From positions 44,655 through 108,654 of the forward strand of contig NZ_JADWYX010000016.1 of the NCBI RefSeq assembly GCF_016786355.1: DNA of 64,000 nt, written 5' to 3'. Below the pieces are notes generated by a model that was not told the origin of the DNA, did not search any database, and saw nothing but the letters and a program-made list of their open reading frames with translations. Every line of letters begins with the position of its first letter. Within the stretch, counting starts at the first letter, position 1. Position numbers and translations under genes: made by a program. Source of the stretch: Frankia sp. AgB1.9. Lineage in GTDB: Bacteria > Actinomycetota > Actinomycetes > Frankiales > Frankiaceae. This document shows positions 8,300 to 16,894 of this stretch, piece after piece.

Positions 8300-9415
8300 T
8301 CAGTCCTCGATCAGGCCGGACAGGCGCTGGGTGGTCGCGATCCACTCCTCGACGAGGCCGTGCACCACCTCGCCGGCGGGCCGGCGCGCGTTCATCCGTC
8401 CGACGATCTGACCGACCGGGAAGCCGTTGAGCTCGGGTGTTCCGGCCCGGGTGAACCGGCGGGCCGCCTCGGCCCACACCACGCCCTGCAGCGGCATCGG
8501 CAGCGTCTTCGGCGCGTCCGGCCGCTCCCAGGCGTCGGTCCAGGCGTTGCGCAGCAGCCGGGCCGGCTTGCCGGTCATCGAGCGCGACCGGACGGTGTCC
8601 CGCGAGCCGGCCCGCAGCAGGTTGTCGACGACGACCGGGTTGGTGTCCGCCTCGGCGACCGTCAGCCAGATCGAGCCGGTCCAGGCGCCCTGGGCGCCCA
8701 GCGCGAGCGCCGCGGCCATCTGCCGGCCCGAGCCGATGCCGCCGGCCGCGAGCACGGGTACGTCCGGTCCGACCGCGTCCACGACGTCCGGGATGAGCAC
8801 CATCGTCGAGATCTCGCCGGTGTGCCCGCCGGCCTCGGTGCCCTGGGCGACGATGATGTCGACGCCCTGCTCGACCTGCTTGACCGCGTGCCGGGGGCTG
8901 CCGACCAGCGCGCCGACCAGGATGCCGTGCTCGTGAGCCCGGTCGACGACCTCCTTCGGCGGCGGGCCCAGCGCGTTGACGAGCATCCGGGTCGGGTGCT
9001 TGAGCGCCACCTCGACCTGGCCGGGGCCCTCCAGGTCGACGGCGAGCCCGGCGGCCTTGATGTCCCGGCCGTCCTCGGCCTCGTCCGGCAGTGGGGGGAC
9101 GCCGTACTCGGCGAGCACCCCGTCGACGAACGTCCGGTACTCCGGCGGCACCAGGCCCGAGATCTTCTCTCGGGTGAAGCCCTCGCCCTTGCCCATGTAG
9201 GCGTTGGGCATGACGATGTCGACCCCGTACGGCTTGCCGTCGACGTGGTCGTCGATCCAGGACAGCTCGACCTCGAGCTCCTCGGCGTTGAACGCCAACG
9301 CGCCGAGCACCCCGAACCCGCCGGCGCGGCTCACGGCCGCCACGACGTCCCGGCAGTGCGAGAACGCGAAGATCGGGAACTCGATGCCGAGCCGGTCACA
9401 GATGGGTGTTCGCAC
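8300..9415 (-). CDS. Nitronate monooxygenase / 2-nitropropane dioxygenase family
   Basis: A 371-residue FMN-dependent TIM-barrel enzyme. The N-terminus RTPICDRLGIEFPIFAF, the central HGILVGALVGSPRHA, the substrate-side histidine in GTEAGGHTGEI, and the phosphate-binding AAGGIGSGRQMAAALALGA are family hallmarks. It may oxidise nitronates, though many actinomycete members act on other substrates in lipid or steroid loci. Two GTG codons (9418, 9415) compete for the start; 9415 has the better spacing to AAGGGG. Upstream are a 15-bp tandem repeat and a KstR-like site shared with the divergent Gfo/Idh gene. The flavin reductase fusion follows directly and may supply its flavin. Confidence 0.85.
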   Translation of the reverse strand: MRTPICDRLGIEFPIFAFSHCRDVVAAVSRAGGFGVLGALAFNAEELEVELSWIDDHVDGKPYGVDIVMPNAYMGKGEGFTREKISGLVPPEYRTFVDGVLAEYGVPPLPDEAEDGRDIKAAGLAVDLEGPGQVEVALKHPTRMLVNALGPPPKEVVDRAHEHGILVGALVGSPRHAVKQVEQGVDIIVAQGTEAGGHTGEISTMVLIPDVVDAVGPDVPVLAAGGIGSGRQMAAALALGAQGAWTGSIWLTVAEADTNPVVVDNLLRAGSRDTVRSRSMTGKPARLLRNAWTDAWERPDAPKTLPMPLQGVVWAEAARRFTRAGTPELNGFPVGQIVGRMNARRPAGEVVHGLVEEWIATTQRLSGLIED

Positions 9416-9428
9416 CACGGCCCCTTGT

Positions 9429-9483
9429 CGTTGGGATGGCAGTCGTTGGGATGGCAGTCGTTGGGATGGCAGTCGTTGGGATG
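9429..9483. repeat. 15-bp tandem repeat, 3.7 copies
   Basis: CGTTGGGATGGCAGT is repeated exactly at 9429, 9444 and 9459, with a fourth copy broken after ten bases at 9474. It sits in the 5' leader of the nitronate monooxygenase gene and is in frame with it, but lies upstream of the preferred start. Confidence 0.95.
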
Positions 9484-9590
9484 TCGCCGGGGATGGGCGG
9501 CGCCGAGGGCGCGCGGGCGCCGCAACCGCGTCGGCGGTTGTGCCCCGGTGGCCAGGTAGTGAGGGCATACAAGCATCTTTCGCCCTCAAA

Positions 9591-9604
9591 TGGAACCCGT
9601 TCTA
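9591..9604. promoter_or_regulatory. KstR-like TetR operator candidate
   Basis: TGGAACCCGTTCTA fits the mycobacterial KstR consensus TnnAACnnGTTnnA at every fixed position. It lies between the divergent nitronate monooxygenase and Gfo/Idh genes, 80 bases before the latter. Related sites occur at 21989 and 25341. Confidence 0.5.
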
Positions 9605-9683
9605 GTTTTTTCGCACTGCCGGTTCCTGCCGTGGCCGGTACTGGACGCCGCCGGGTTCTGGTCCGGGCGCCGCGCGGAGCAGG

Positions 9684-10751
9684 ATGGCTGGCGTGGCAGA
9701 GCGGATCCGGTGGGGCATCGCCGGCACGGGAATGATCGCGCGGGACTTCGCCCGCGACCTGGCCCTCGTCGAGGACGCGGAGCTGGTCGCCGTGGGCTCG
9801 CGGACCGCGGCGAGCGCCGAGGCCTTCGGCGCCGACCTCGGCGTGCCTCACCGGCACGCCTCGTACGCGGCGCTGGCCGACGACCCTGAGGTCGACGTCG
9901 TCTACGTGGCCTCGCCGCATACCGGGCACCTCGCCCACACGCTGCAGTTCCTCGGCGCCGGCAAGCACGTGCTGTGCGAGAAGCCGCTCGCCGTGAACGC
10001 TGCGCAGGCCGCCTCGATGGCCGCCGCCGCGCGGCAGGCCGGGCGGTTCCTGATGGAGGCCGTCTGGAGCCGGTTCACCCCGGGCTACCGCGCGATGCGC
10101 GCGATCCTCGACGCCGGGGAGATCGGCGAGATCCTGCTCGTCGAGGCCGAGTTCGGCTTCCGGGCCGACTTCGACCCGGCCCACCGGCTGTTCAACCCGG
10201 ACCTGGCCGGCGGCAGCGTGCTCGACATCGGCATCTACCCGGTCCAGTTCGCGCACCTGCTGCTCGGCACGCCCGTCGCGGTGACCGCGAGCGGGGTGCT
10301 CGGCGCGACCGGCGTCGACGAGCATGTCGTCGCCGTGCTGCGGTACGCCGGTGGCGCGCTCGCCGTCGCGACGTCGTCGCTGCGGGCCGACCTGCCGGGC
10401 GCGGCCCGGATCGTCGGCACGCTCGGCTCGATCGAGCTGCCCAGCTCCATGTGGGCGCCGGAGTCGATCCTCGTCCACGCTCCCGCGGCGCCGAGCAGGA
10501 TCGGCGCCGACGACGCTGAGCCGGCGCCCGCCCGCCGGATCGACACACCGCTGGCCGGCATCGGGCTGCACTACCAGGTCCGGCACATCCACGATCGCCT
10601 GCGCGCCGGCCACCTCGAAAGCGACGTCATGCCGCTGTCCGAAAGCGTCCGGATCGCCGAGACGCTCGACGCCATCCGCGCCGCCGTCGGCGTCCACTAC
10701 CCGGACGACGAGCAGCCCGAGCCGTCATCCCCGTTCAGGACGAACACCTGA
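9684..10751 (+). CDS. Gfo/Idh/MocA family oxidoreductase
   Basis: A 355-residue NAD(P)-dependent dehydrogenase. The N-terminal Rossmann fold shows WGIAGTGMIARDFA, then DVVYVASPHTGH and the family motif CEKPLAVN with the catalytic-region lysine. The second half carries the alpha/beta substrate domain with FGFRADFDP and GGSVLDIGIYPVQF. Members oxidise hydroxyls of sugars, inositols or dihydrodiols; the sequence resembles the trans-1,2-dihydrobenzene-diol dehydrogenase-like branch, but the substrate is not certain. The ATG at 9684 follows GGAGCAGG; GTG 9693 is an alternative. It diverges from the nitronate monooxygenase and shares a KstR-like operator with it. Confidence 0.88.
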   Translation: MAGVAERIRWGIAGTGMIARDFARDLALVEDAELVAVGSRTAASAEAFGADLGVPHRHASYAALADDPEVDVVYVASPHTGHLAHTLQFLGAGKHVLCEKPLAVNAAQAASMAAAARQAGRFLMEAVWSRFTPGYRAMRAILDAGEIGEILLVEAEFGFRADFDPAHRLFNPDLAGGSVLDIGIYPVQFAHLLLGTPVAVTASGVLGATGVDEHVVAVLRYAGGALAVATSSLRADLPGAARIVGTLGSIELPSSMWAPESILVHAPAAPSRIGADDAEPAPARRIDTPLAGIGLHYQVRHIHDRLRAGHLESDVMPLSESVRIAETLDAIRAAVGVHYPDDEQPEPSSPFRTNT

Positions 10752-10821
10752 CCGGCGCCGAACGCCTCGTCGGTGCGCACCATGGGCACCGGGATCCGAC
10801 CGGCAGGAAAGATAGATCGCT

Positions 10822-12063
10822 TCAGGCCCAGAGTGCGCAGATGGGTGCCGCGACAATGTTTCCATCCAGTCGGTAGATCCTTCTTCCGGTGTGAAGAACC
10901 ACGCCGCAGACGAAACGGTCGCCTAGCTCCTCGCGCAACCAGGCCAGGTGCGCGGCCGACGACGCGCCGGGCGCGGCGGTGGCCTTCACCTCGATACCGA
11001 TCACCCGACCCCCGCCGAGCTCAAGCAGAATATCAACCTCACGTCGGCCGTCTGCCTGACGAAGGTGATACAGACGGGGTCTGCTGGTAGCCACCGGAAG
11101 CTCGGCCCGAAGCTGCGCGACGACGAACGTGTCCAGGATGCGGCCAAGCAGATCCCCGTCGCGCAACACCCCACGCGTGTCGATCCGTAGCGCCGCGCCG
11201 ATGAGGGCCGCATCCGAGACATACCGCTTCGGCGTCTGAACCAGGCGTTTAAGTCTGTTGGACCACCAAGCCGGCACCGCCTCGACCACCATCAGGTTCT
11301 TAAGGAGTCCTTCGTAGGCGTCGGCAGTCTTGGCGCCTACGTGAGCGGTCTCGTAGAGGGTCTTGTTGGTGACCAGACCGGCGGAGTTGAGCGCGAGCAC
11401 CTCGAAGAAACGACGCAGACGTTCAGGATCGCGCTTCTCGCCGAGAAGTCCGACGTCACGGGTGAGCAGTTGGTCGAGATAGCTTTCGAGCCAATCACCC
11501 CGCGTCCTCGGCGACAGCCGTAGAGCGGGCTCCGGGAACCCGCCTCGCAGCGCGAGCTCGACGTAATCTCCCAGATCCGGTGCGTCGGCCGGTATTCGTA
11601 GCGCGTCAACGCCGCTTTCGGCCAACAGGTCGACGAAGGTCGGGCCTTCGATACGGCCAGCTATTTCCCGCATCGAAAGGCCCGTTATCGCGATCCTGAC
11701 GAGACGACCAGTACCGGGCCAGGTATCTGCTTGCATGTCCGCGCGGATGGAGCCGGCCACCAGGAAACGACCGGGGCTGGGATCTCGGTCGACTGCTCGC
11801 TTAATCGCGCCGAGAACCCCGGGAACCACCTGCCACTCATCCAGAAGAACCGGTTCCTCAGACCAGCGGAGAGCCGTATCCGGATCGGCCTCGAAGGCGG
11901 CCGCATCGGCTGGCTGATCCAGATGGACCACACTTCGGGCATGGCGCGCCGCGGTGGTCGTCTTACCGGTAGCCCGCGGCCCAACCAACAACACCGCCGA
12001 CAGTTCGGACAAGAGATCATCTACGAGTCGGTCGACGAGTCGTGGCACGTACGAGACCGCCAT
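10822..12063 (-). CDS. AAA ATPase with DUF4143 C-terminal domain
   Basis: A 413-residue protein of the AAA_14/DUF4143 family. The Walker A motif GPRATGKTTTAARHA is near residue 28-42, the Walker B VLLDEWQ near 75, and a sensor-like FLVAGSI follows. The C-terminal half holds YLDQLLTRDV, a winged-helix part and the PD-(D/E)xK-like segment EVDILLELGGGRVIGIEVKA, a nuclease-like fold in this family. Function is unproven; proposals include nucleic-acid processing or defence. The ATG at 12063 has GGAG at good spacing; an ATG at 12087 is possible. Five 23-bp repeats lie 38 bases upstream of the start. Its lower local G+C suggests an acquired gene. Confidence 0.88.
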   Translation of the reverse strand: MAVSYVPRLVDRLVDDLLSELSAVLLVGPRATGKTTTAARHARSVVHLDQPADAAAFEADPDTALRWSEEPVLLDEWQVVPGVLGAIKRAVDRDPSPGRFLVAGSIRADMQADTWPGTGRLVRIAITGLSMREIAGRIEGPTFVDLLAESGVDALRIPADAPDLGDYVELALRGGFPEPALRLSPRTRGDWLESYLDQLLTRDVGLLGEKRDPERLRRFFEVLALNSAGLVTNKTLYETAHVGAKTADAYEGLLKNLMVVEAVPAWWSNRLKRLVQTPKRYVSDAALIGAALRIDTRGVLRDGDLLGRILDTFVVAQLRAELPVATSRPRLYHLRQADGRREVDILLELGGGRVIGIEVKATAAPGASSAAHLAWLREELGDRFVCGVVLHTGRRIYRLDGNIVAAPICALWA

Positions 12064-12100
12064 GACCACTCCAGACGGCGCCCTCACGCGGAAGGCGCGA

Positions 12101-12215
12101 CCAGTCTCACACGTACCGGAGCACCAATCTTACACACGTGCGAGTGCCAATCTCACACGTCGTTCAGCACCAAGTTCACACATCGCCCAGAACCAATCTC
12201 ACACGTCACTCGGCC
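12101..12215. repeat. 23-bp tandem repeat, five copies
   Basis: Five units start at 12101, 12124, 12147, 12170 and 12193, exactly 23 bases apart. Each begins CCAATCTCACACGT or a close variant (CCAGTCT in unit 1, CCAAGTT in unit 4) and ends with a more variable part, often CAGCA. The array lies in the leader of the DUF4143 ATPase gene; read in that gene's direction each unit carries ACGTGTGAGATTGG. There are no spacers, so it is not a CRISPR array. It may be a regulator-binding array. Confidence 0.9.
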
Positions 12216-12329
12216 GAGGGTCGCCCGACCGGTCACGCTGGGCGCGGTTCGGGAGCATGCTGGATCTGGCGCCGAGCGGGCTTCGACGGTAGACGGGCGC
12301 CGACGGGTGCCTCGGGAAGGTGAGCCACG

Positions 12330-12644
12330 ATGCGGGACCAGGACATCGTCAGGCTGGTGCCAATCCTCGTCGTCCTCGCGGTCATCGTCGGCGGGACCGT
12401 CGTCGCCCGCCGCCGCGGCTACAACGTCGGTGGTGAGACTGTCGTCCGCTGCCGTGACGGGCATCTGTTCACGACGTTGTGGATCCCCGGTGGTTCGTTC
12501 AAGTCGATCCGCCTCGGCTGGTACCGGCTCCAGTACTGCCCGGTCGGGCGGCACTGGTCGCTCGTCGCGCCGGTCCGCGACGAGGACCTGACCGACGCCG
12601 AGCGCAGCTTCGCCCACGCGCACCACGACACCCGCATCCCCTAG
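12330..12644 (+). CDS. Small membrane-anchored hypothetical protein
   Basis: A 104-residue protein with one N-terminal membrane segment (residues 8-26, LVPILVVLAVIVGGTVVA) followed by RRRGY and a cytoplasmic domain of about 75 residues. The soluble part carries TVVRCRDGHLFTTLWIPGGS, KSIRLGWYRLQYCPVGRHW and the C-terminal DLTDAE; the two cysteines and two histidines might bind metal, but this is a guess. I recognise it as a conserved actinomycete hypothetical, without known function. The GAAGGTGAG before the ATG supports the start. It is followed by a 75-bp palindromic repeat that may end its transcript. Confidence 0.7.
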   Translation: MRDQDIVRLVPILVVLAVIVGGTVVARRRGYNVGGETVVRCRDGHLFTTLWIPGGSFKSIRLGWYRLQYCPVGRHWSLVAPVRDEDLTDAERSFAHAHHDTRIP

Positions 12645-12684
12645 CCCGCGGCCGGACCTCCGAGCCCAGCCAGCCGTCGCGTCA

Positions 12685-12759
12685 TGATCGCCGTTTCGGC
12701 CCTGGGGTGGTTGCAGAAACGTCCTGGATACGACCATCCCAGGGCCCAAACGGCGATCA
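12685..12759. repeat. 75-bp palindromic repeat, copy A
   Basis: The element starts TGATCGCCGTTTCGGCCCTG and ends with the near-exact complement (CAGGGCCCAAACGGCGATCA), giving a stem of 26 pairs with two mismatches and a loop of about 23 bases. Copies of the same length lie at 18237-18311 (opposite orientation) and 36815-36889. Here it lies between two same-direction genes, where it could act as a terminator. Confidence 0.92.
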
Positions 12760-12938
12760 AGGCCACACGCGAGGTGGTCGCGGATCTGGCCGGCGATCAG
12801 GACGCGGCGGCGCGGCGGACTCCTTGGTCACATCGCGGGCTGGGGTGACTTTGACCTGGAGCGGGCTGGATAGCGTCGCCTGGTGCAAGCGTCCCGGTTA
12901 CCCAGGTCCGGGGCGGACGCGGTGCCGGCGGACCGGCG

Positions 12939-13694
12939 GTGAGCGGTGCCGACATGGTGTTCCTGGTCGTTTCCGGGGTGCTCGCGGGGATCACCGGGAC
13001 GGTCGGGCTCGCGTCGCTGGTCTCCTACCCGGCGCTGCTCGCGGTCGGGCTGCCGCCGCTGGACGCCAACGTCACCAACACCGTGGCCCTCGTGTGCATC
13101 GCGCTCGGCGCGGTCGGCGGCTCACGGCCCGAGCTCGTCGGGCAGGCCCCGCGCGTGCTGCGGTTCGGGGCGCTGACCCTGGTCGGTGGCTCGGCCGGCG
13201 CCGTGCTGCTGCTGACCACCCCGCCCGGCGCGTTCCGGCTGGCGGTGCCGTGGCTGATCGCGGCCGCCGGGGTGCTGCTTGCGCTGCAGCCGCGGCTGGT
13301 GCGCATGGGCACCGGCACGTTGGACGAGCACGGCCTCCCGATCCGGCTGGCGGTGCTCGGGGTCGGGGTCTATCTCGGCTACTTCGGCGCCGGCGGCGGT
13401 GTCGCGATGCTCGCCGTCCTCGCGCTGACGCTGCCGGAGCCGCTGGCCCGGGTCAACGCGGTCAAGACCGTCTCGTCGGGCTTCGCGAACCTGCTCGCCA
13501 CGATCATCTTCGCGTTCTCCGGCCCGGTTCACTGGGCCGCGGCCGGCCCACTCGCCGTCGGTCTGCTCGCCGGCGGCTACGCCGGGCCCGCGATCGTGCG
13601 GGTCGCCCCGGCCACCGTCATCCGCCTGCTGGTCGCCGTCGCCGCACTCGGCCTCGCGGTCTGGCTCGGCCTCGACGCCTACGGCGTCCGCTGA
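12939..13694 (+). CDS. TauE/SafE-family sulfite/anion permease
   Basis: A 251-residue membrane protein with seven or eight hydrophobic segments. The first half begins VLAGITGTVGLASLVSYPAL and the second half repeats the theme with YLGYFGAGGGVAMLAVLAL, the internal duplication expected in TauE/SafE proteins, and NAVKTVSSGFANLLATIIF is also typical. The family exports sulfite, sulfoacetate or related anions. The start is GTG. It converges with adenine deaminase and overlaps it by 16 bases, so the stop codons of both genes lie inside one another's coding sequence. The anion carried cannot be told. Confidence 0.87.
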   Translation: MSGADMVFLVVSGVLAGITGTVGLASLVSYPALLAVGLPPLDANVTNTVALVCIALGAVGGSRPELVGQAPRVLRFGALTLVGGSAGAVLLLTTPPGAFRLAVPWLIAAAGVLLALQPRLVRMGTGTLDEHGLPIRLAVLGVGVYLGYFGAGGGVAMLAVLALTLPEPLARVNAVKTVSSGFANLLATIIFAFSGPVHWAAAGPLAVGLLAGGYAGPAIVRVAPATVIRLLVAVAALGLAVWLGLDAYGVR

Positions 13695-15565
13695 CCGAGC
13701 CCGCCGTCGGCGGTGCTCGGGTCCATCAGGGCGTGGACCGGGTAGCCGTGGCTCGGGCAGCGGCAGGTCACACCGGTCTCGCGTAGGTCGAGGACGACGT
13801 CGGTGAACCGCTGCGCGACGGCGTCCACCAGGCCCAGCTCGGTCAGCCCCAGGTCGGGGACGACGGCCAGGCCGACGAACGACAGCACCAGATACGGCGA
13901 AGGGATGCCGCAACCGAGCGCCACCGCCGCGTCCTGCGCGGCGGCGAGCGCGTCCCGGGTCCGCTCGAACGGAGCGTCGCTCATCAGCCCGCCGACCGGA
14001 AGCGCGACCGCGGCGAGCACCACCCCATCCGCCACGGCGACGAACCCGCCGCCCAGCTCGCGCAGCGCCCGCACCGCGGCGACCAGGTCGGCGTCGCTCG
14101 TACCGACGGCCACCACGTTGGCGTTGGTGCAGTTCGTCGAGATCGCCAGCGCCCCGAAGCGCAGCGTGAAGCCACGCACGAACCCGACCCCGGTCAGCCC
14201 GTCGCCGTGGTGGCGGTCGACCACCGCGATCTTCAGGACGTCACGCTCGACGTCCGGCTGGACCAGGCCGTCGACGACCGGCAACTCCACGTGGAACGCC
14301 CGCTTGAAGTAGCCGTCGTACATCTCCATCGCCTGCACCCAGGCCGTCGGCGCCGCCGGGTCCCGGGCCGGGACGGCGAGCCGGGCCGGACCGAAGCCGT
14401 CCGCGAGCCGGACGGTCTCCCGAGTCCAGGCGGGGATCTCGTCGGTGTTGGCGAACAGCGCCCGGCCGTTCTCGGCGACCACCGCGCCGCCGACGACGAC
14501 CAGCTCCGGGCTGGCAGCGGCCAGGTCGCCGATGATCGCCAGGTCGGCGAGCCGGGCCGGGATGACCGCGCCAACGAGCTGGTCGATCCGGTAATACAGC
14601 GCCGCGTTCCAGCTGGCCATCCGGTAGGCGTCCACGGCCGGCACACCGGCGGCGATCGCGGCGCGGACGTGATGGTCGATGTGGCCCTCGGTCGCGAGGT
14701 CCAGGACGTGCTTGTCGTCGGCGCAGAAGCAGATGTGCCCGAAGGCCGGGCGGACGCGGTCGAGGTCGGCGAACACGGCGGCGGTGTTGTCGTTCATCGA
14801 ACCGGCCATCAGCGTCAGCATCGCGCCCAGGCGGATCCGCTCCAGCGCCTCGTCGGCGGTGGCCGCGTTGTGGTCGTCGCCGACACCGGCGGCCAGGTAC
14901 GACCACAGCGGCTCGCCGGAGAGGCGCGCGGTGTGCCCGGTGATCCGCCGGCCGTGACGCAGCGCCGTGAGGTAGCGCTCGGCGGCGACCCGGCTCTCGT
15001 CGAACGGGCTGGACTCGCCGAGCGTCACCGACGTCGGCTCCGCCAGCCGTTCGAGCACCGCCGCCTCGGGGATGATCGCGCCACCGCGTTCCAGCCCGGG
15101 GACGACCGGCGTGGTCGGCGAGACCTGCTCGAAGATCCGCAGCGGCGTGCCGGTCGTGCGCATGACGTCCATGCCGGCGGTTCCGGCGACGTTGGCCATG
15201 CAGTCCGGGTCGGTGAGCACGCAGACCGTGCCGCGCGGGACCGTGAGGCGGGCCAGCTCGCCCGGGGTGAGCATCGTGTACTCGATATGCAGATGTGCGT
15301 CGATGAAGGTCGGGACGACGTGCAGGCCGGCCGCGTCGAGCTCGACGGTGTCCGCGCCGGCGGTCATCCGCCCGGGCGGCGTGACGGCGGCGATGTGGCG
15401 GCCGGAGACGACGACGTCGCGTTCGAGCAGCTCGCCGGTGTGCACGGCGAGGACCCGGCCGCCGCGCACGATCAGATCGGCCGGCGCCGCGCCTGTCGCG
15501 ACCCGGCGGGCCAGCATCAGCTCGTCGACGGTCGGCAGCAGCTCGGGCCGCAGCTGGCCGCTCAT
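13679..15565 (-). CDS. ade: Adenine deaminase
   Basis: A 628-residue amidohydrolase that converts adenine to hypoxanthine and ammonia. Evidence: the metal motif FIDAHLHIEYT near residue 90, the VPRGTVCVLTDPDCMANV segment, FDESRV, GHTARL, the FCADDKH motif, GHIDHHVR and YRMASWNAAL, all characteristic of Ade. The C-terminal domain carries GGLMSDAPFE and a closing C-R-C-P-S-H-G segment. Length is slightly above the usual 570-600. The GTG/ATG context places its start inside the end of adenosine deaminase with a 4-base overlap, so the two are translated from one mRNA. It overlaps the convergent TauE gene by 16 bases. Confidence 0.92.
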   Translation of the reverse strand: MSGQLRPELLPTVDELMLARRVATGAAPADLIVRGGRVLAVHTGELLERDVVVSGRHIAAVTPPGRMTAGADTVELDAAGLHVVPTFIDAHLHIEYTMLTPGELARLTVPRGTVCVLTDPDCMANVAGTAGMDVMRTTGTPLRIFEQVSPTTPVVPGLERGGAIIPEAAVLERLAEPTSVTLGESSPFDESRVAAERYLTALRHGRRITGHTARLSGEPLWSYLAAGVGDDHNAATADEALERIRLGAMLTLMAGSMNDNTAAVFADLDRVRPAFGHICFCADDKHVLDLATEGHIDHHVRAAIAAGVPAVDAYRMASWNAALYYRIDQLVGAVIPARLADLAIIGDLAAASPELVVVGGAVVAENGRALFANTDEIPAWTRETVRLADGFGPARLAVPARDPAAPTAWVQAMEMYDGYFKRAFHVELPVVDGLVQPDVERDVLKIAVVDRHHGDGLTGVGFVRGFTLRFGALAISTNCTNANVVAVGTSDADLVAAVRALRELGGGFVAVADGVVLAAVALPVGGLMSDAPFERTRDALAAAQDAAVALGCGIPSPYLVLSFVGLAVVPDLGLTELGLVDAVAQRFTDVVLDLRETGVTCRCPSHGYPVHALMDPSTADGGLGQRTP

Positions 15566-16719
15566 TCCACGTCGCCCGTCGGTACCGGGCCGTGGGACGG
15601 GTTGGGACCCTCGGGCCGGGCCGGGTAATCAGCTGGGCCGGGGCTCCCGTTCGGCGACCGGGTCCGGGCCGCGACGAAACGGTTCACGTCGGCCTGCAGC
15701 GCGGCCTGGAGCTCGGGTGGCGCGAAGCTGGCGGCCATCGACGCGCGGGCGAGGCCGGCGAGCTCCGCCAGGCCCCAGCCGTAGGCGTCAGCGCAGGCCA
15801 CCCACTCGGACTCCAGCCGGTAGCCCATCGCCGCCGGGTCGTCGGTGTTGACCGTGACGGCCACGCCGGCGGCGCGCAGGGCGGGCAGCGGGTGGCTCGC
15901 CCGGTCGGGGTAGAGCCCGAGCGCCAGGTTCGAGCGCGGGCAGACCCCGAGCGGCACCTGGGAGTCCGCCAGGCGGCGCAGCAGCGCCGGGTCCTCGACG
16001 GCGCGGACGCCATGGTCGATCCGCTCTGCTCGCAGCAGGTCGAGCGCGTCCCAGACACCCCTCGGACCGGAGGACTCCCCGGCGTGGACGGTCCGGCGCA
16101 GTCCCGCGTCCGCCGCGCGGCCGAAGGCCTCGGCGAACCGTGGGCCCGTGCGCCCGGCGGCCCGCTCGTCGCCGTCGATCGAGAGCGCCACCAGCCGCGG
16201 CGGGCGGGCCTCGACGATCCAGTCGACCAGCTCGGCCGCCTCGGCCGGGGACTGCTGGCGCAGCAGCGACGCGCACAGGTTCACCACGCACAGGCCGTCC
16301 TGCTCGGCCTCGTCGAGACCGGCCGCGAACGCGGCGAACAGCGCGCCGAGCCGGCCGTGCCAGGCACCCCAGTGGGTCGGGTTGATGATCACGTCGGCGT
16401 ACCGGACGCCGGAGGCGCTCTCCCGGGCCGCGAACCGGTAGGCCGCCCGAGCCGCCTGCTCCGGTGTCCGGACCAGCCCGCCCTCCCAGTCCAGGAACCG
16501 CAGGAACGCCGAGAGGGCGCTGGCCCCCGCGGGCACGTCGTGCGTGTCGACGTCGAACAGGGTCGCGGCCGGGCCGGGCAGCCGTTCGCCGGCGGCCTTG
16601 GCCAGCTCCAGCAGGTCGGCGAGGTCGAAGCACCCCTCCAGATGGACGTGTACCTCGGCCTTGGGCAGCGCCCTGACCAGCGTCTCGTCGATGGCCGGGC
16701 CAGCGGTCTCCAGAGTCAC
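15562..16719 (-). CDS. add: Adenosine deaminase
   Basis: A 385-residue metal-dependent hydrolase converting adenosine to inosine. It has the metal-binding HVHLEG near residue 24, the catalytic HAGE near 215, ERIDHGVRAV with the proton-relay histidine, VCPRSN, and the final metal aspartate in VTVNTDDPA. The GTG start at 16719 gives a normal length for the family (330-380); the last 35 residues are a proline-rich tail. It is the first gene of a two-gene operon with ade (4-base overlap), so the pair would feed adenosine and adenine into inosine and hypoxanthine. No regulator is adjacent; the divergent gene is a flavoprotein. Confidence 0.92.
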   Translation of the reverse strand: MTLETAGPAIDETLVRALPKAEVHVHLEGCFDLADLLELAKAAGERLPGPAATLFDVDTHDVPAGASALSAFLRFLDWEGGLVRTPEQAARAAYRFAARESASGVRYADVIINPTHWGAWHGRLGALFAAFAAGLDEAEQDGLCVVNLCASLLRQQSPAEAAELVDWIVEARPPRLVALSIDGDERAAGRTGPRFAEAFGRAADAGLRRTVHAGESSGPRGVWDALDLLRAERIDHGVRAVEDPALLRRLADSQVPLGVCPRSNLALGLYPDRASHPLPALRAAGVAVTVNTDDPAAMGYRLESEWVACADAYGWGLAELAGLARASMAASFAPPELQAALQADVNRFVAARTRSPNGSPGPADYPARPEGPNPSHGPVPTGDVE

Positions 16720-16894
16720 GACCGTGAGCCTTGGTACGGCGCCGTCGCCCTGTCAACGCGCCGGTGAAGTCGTTACGCAACGGACATACCCGCAGCTCGC
16801 GCACCCGTTGCGGCAACGAGGCCGCAACCCCATGAGGGCCTGTCCTGAAACGCTCGGGGTCCGGTCGTGAGCCGCCCGCGTCGGTCGGCCCAGA

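Noticed and set aside
12101..12215. Possible CRISPR array
   Set aside because: Repeats are contiguous with no unique spacers and no cas genes are nearby.
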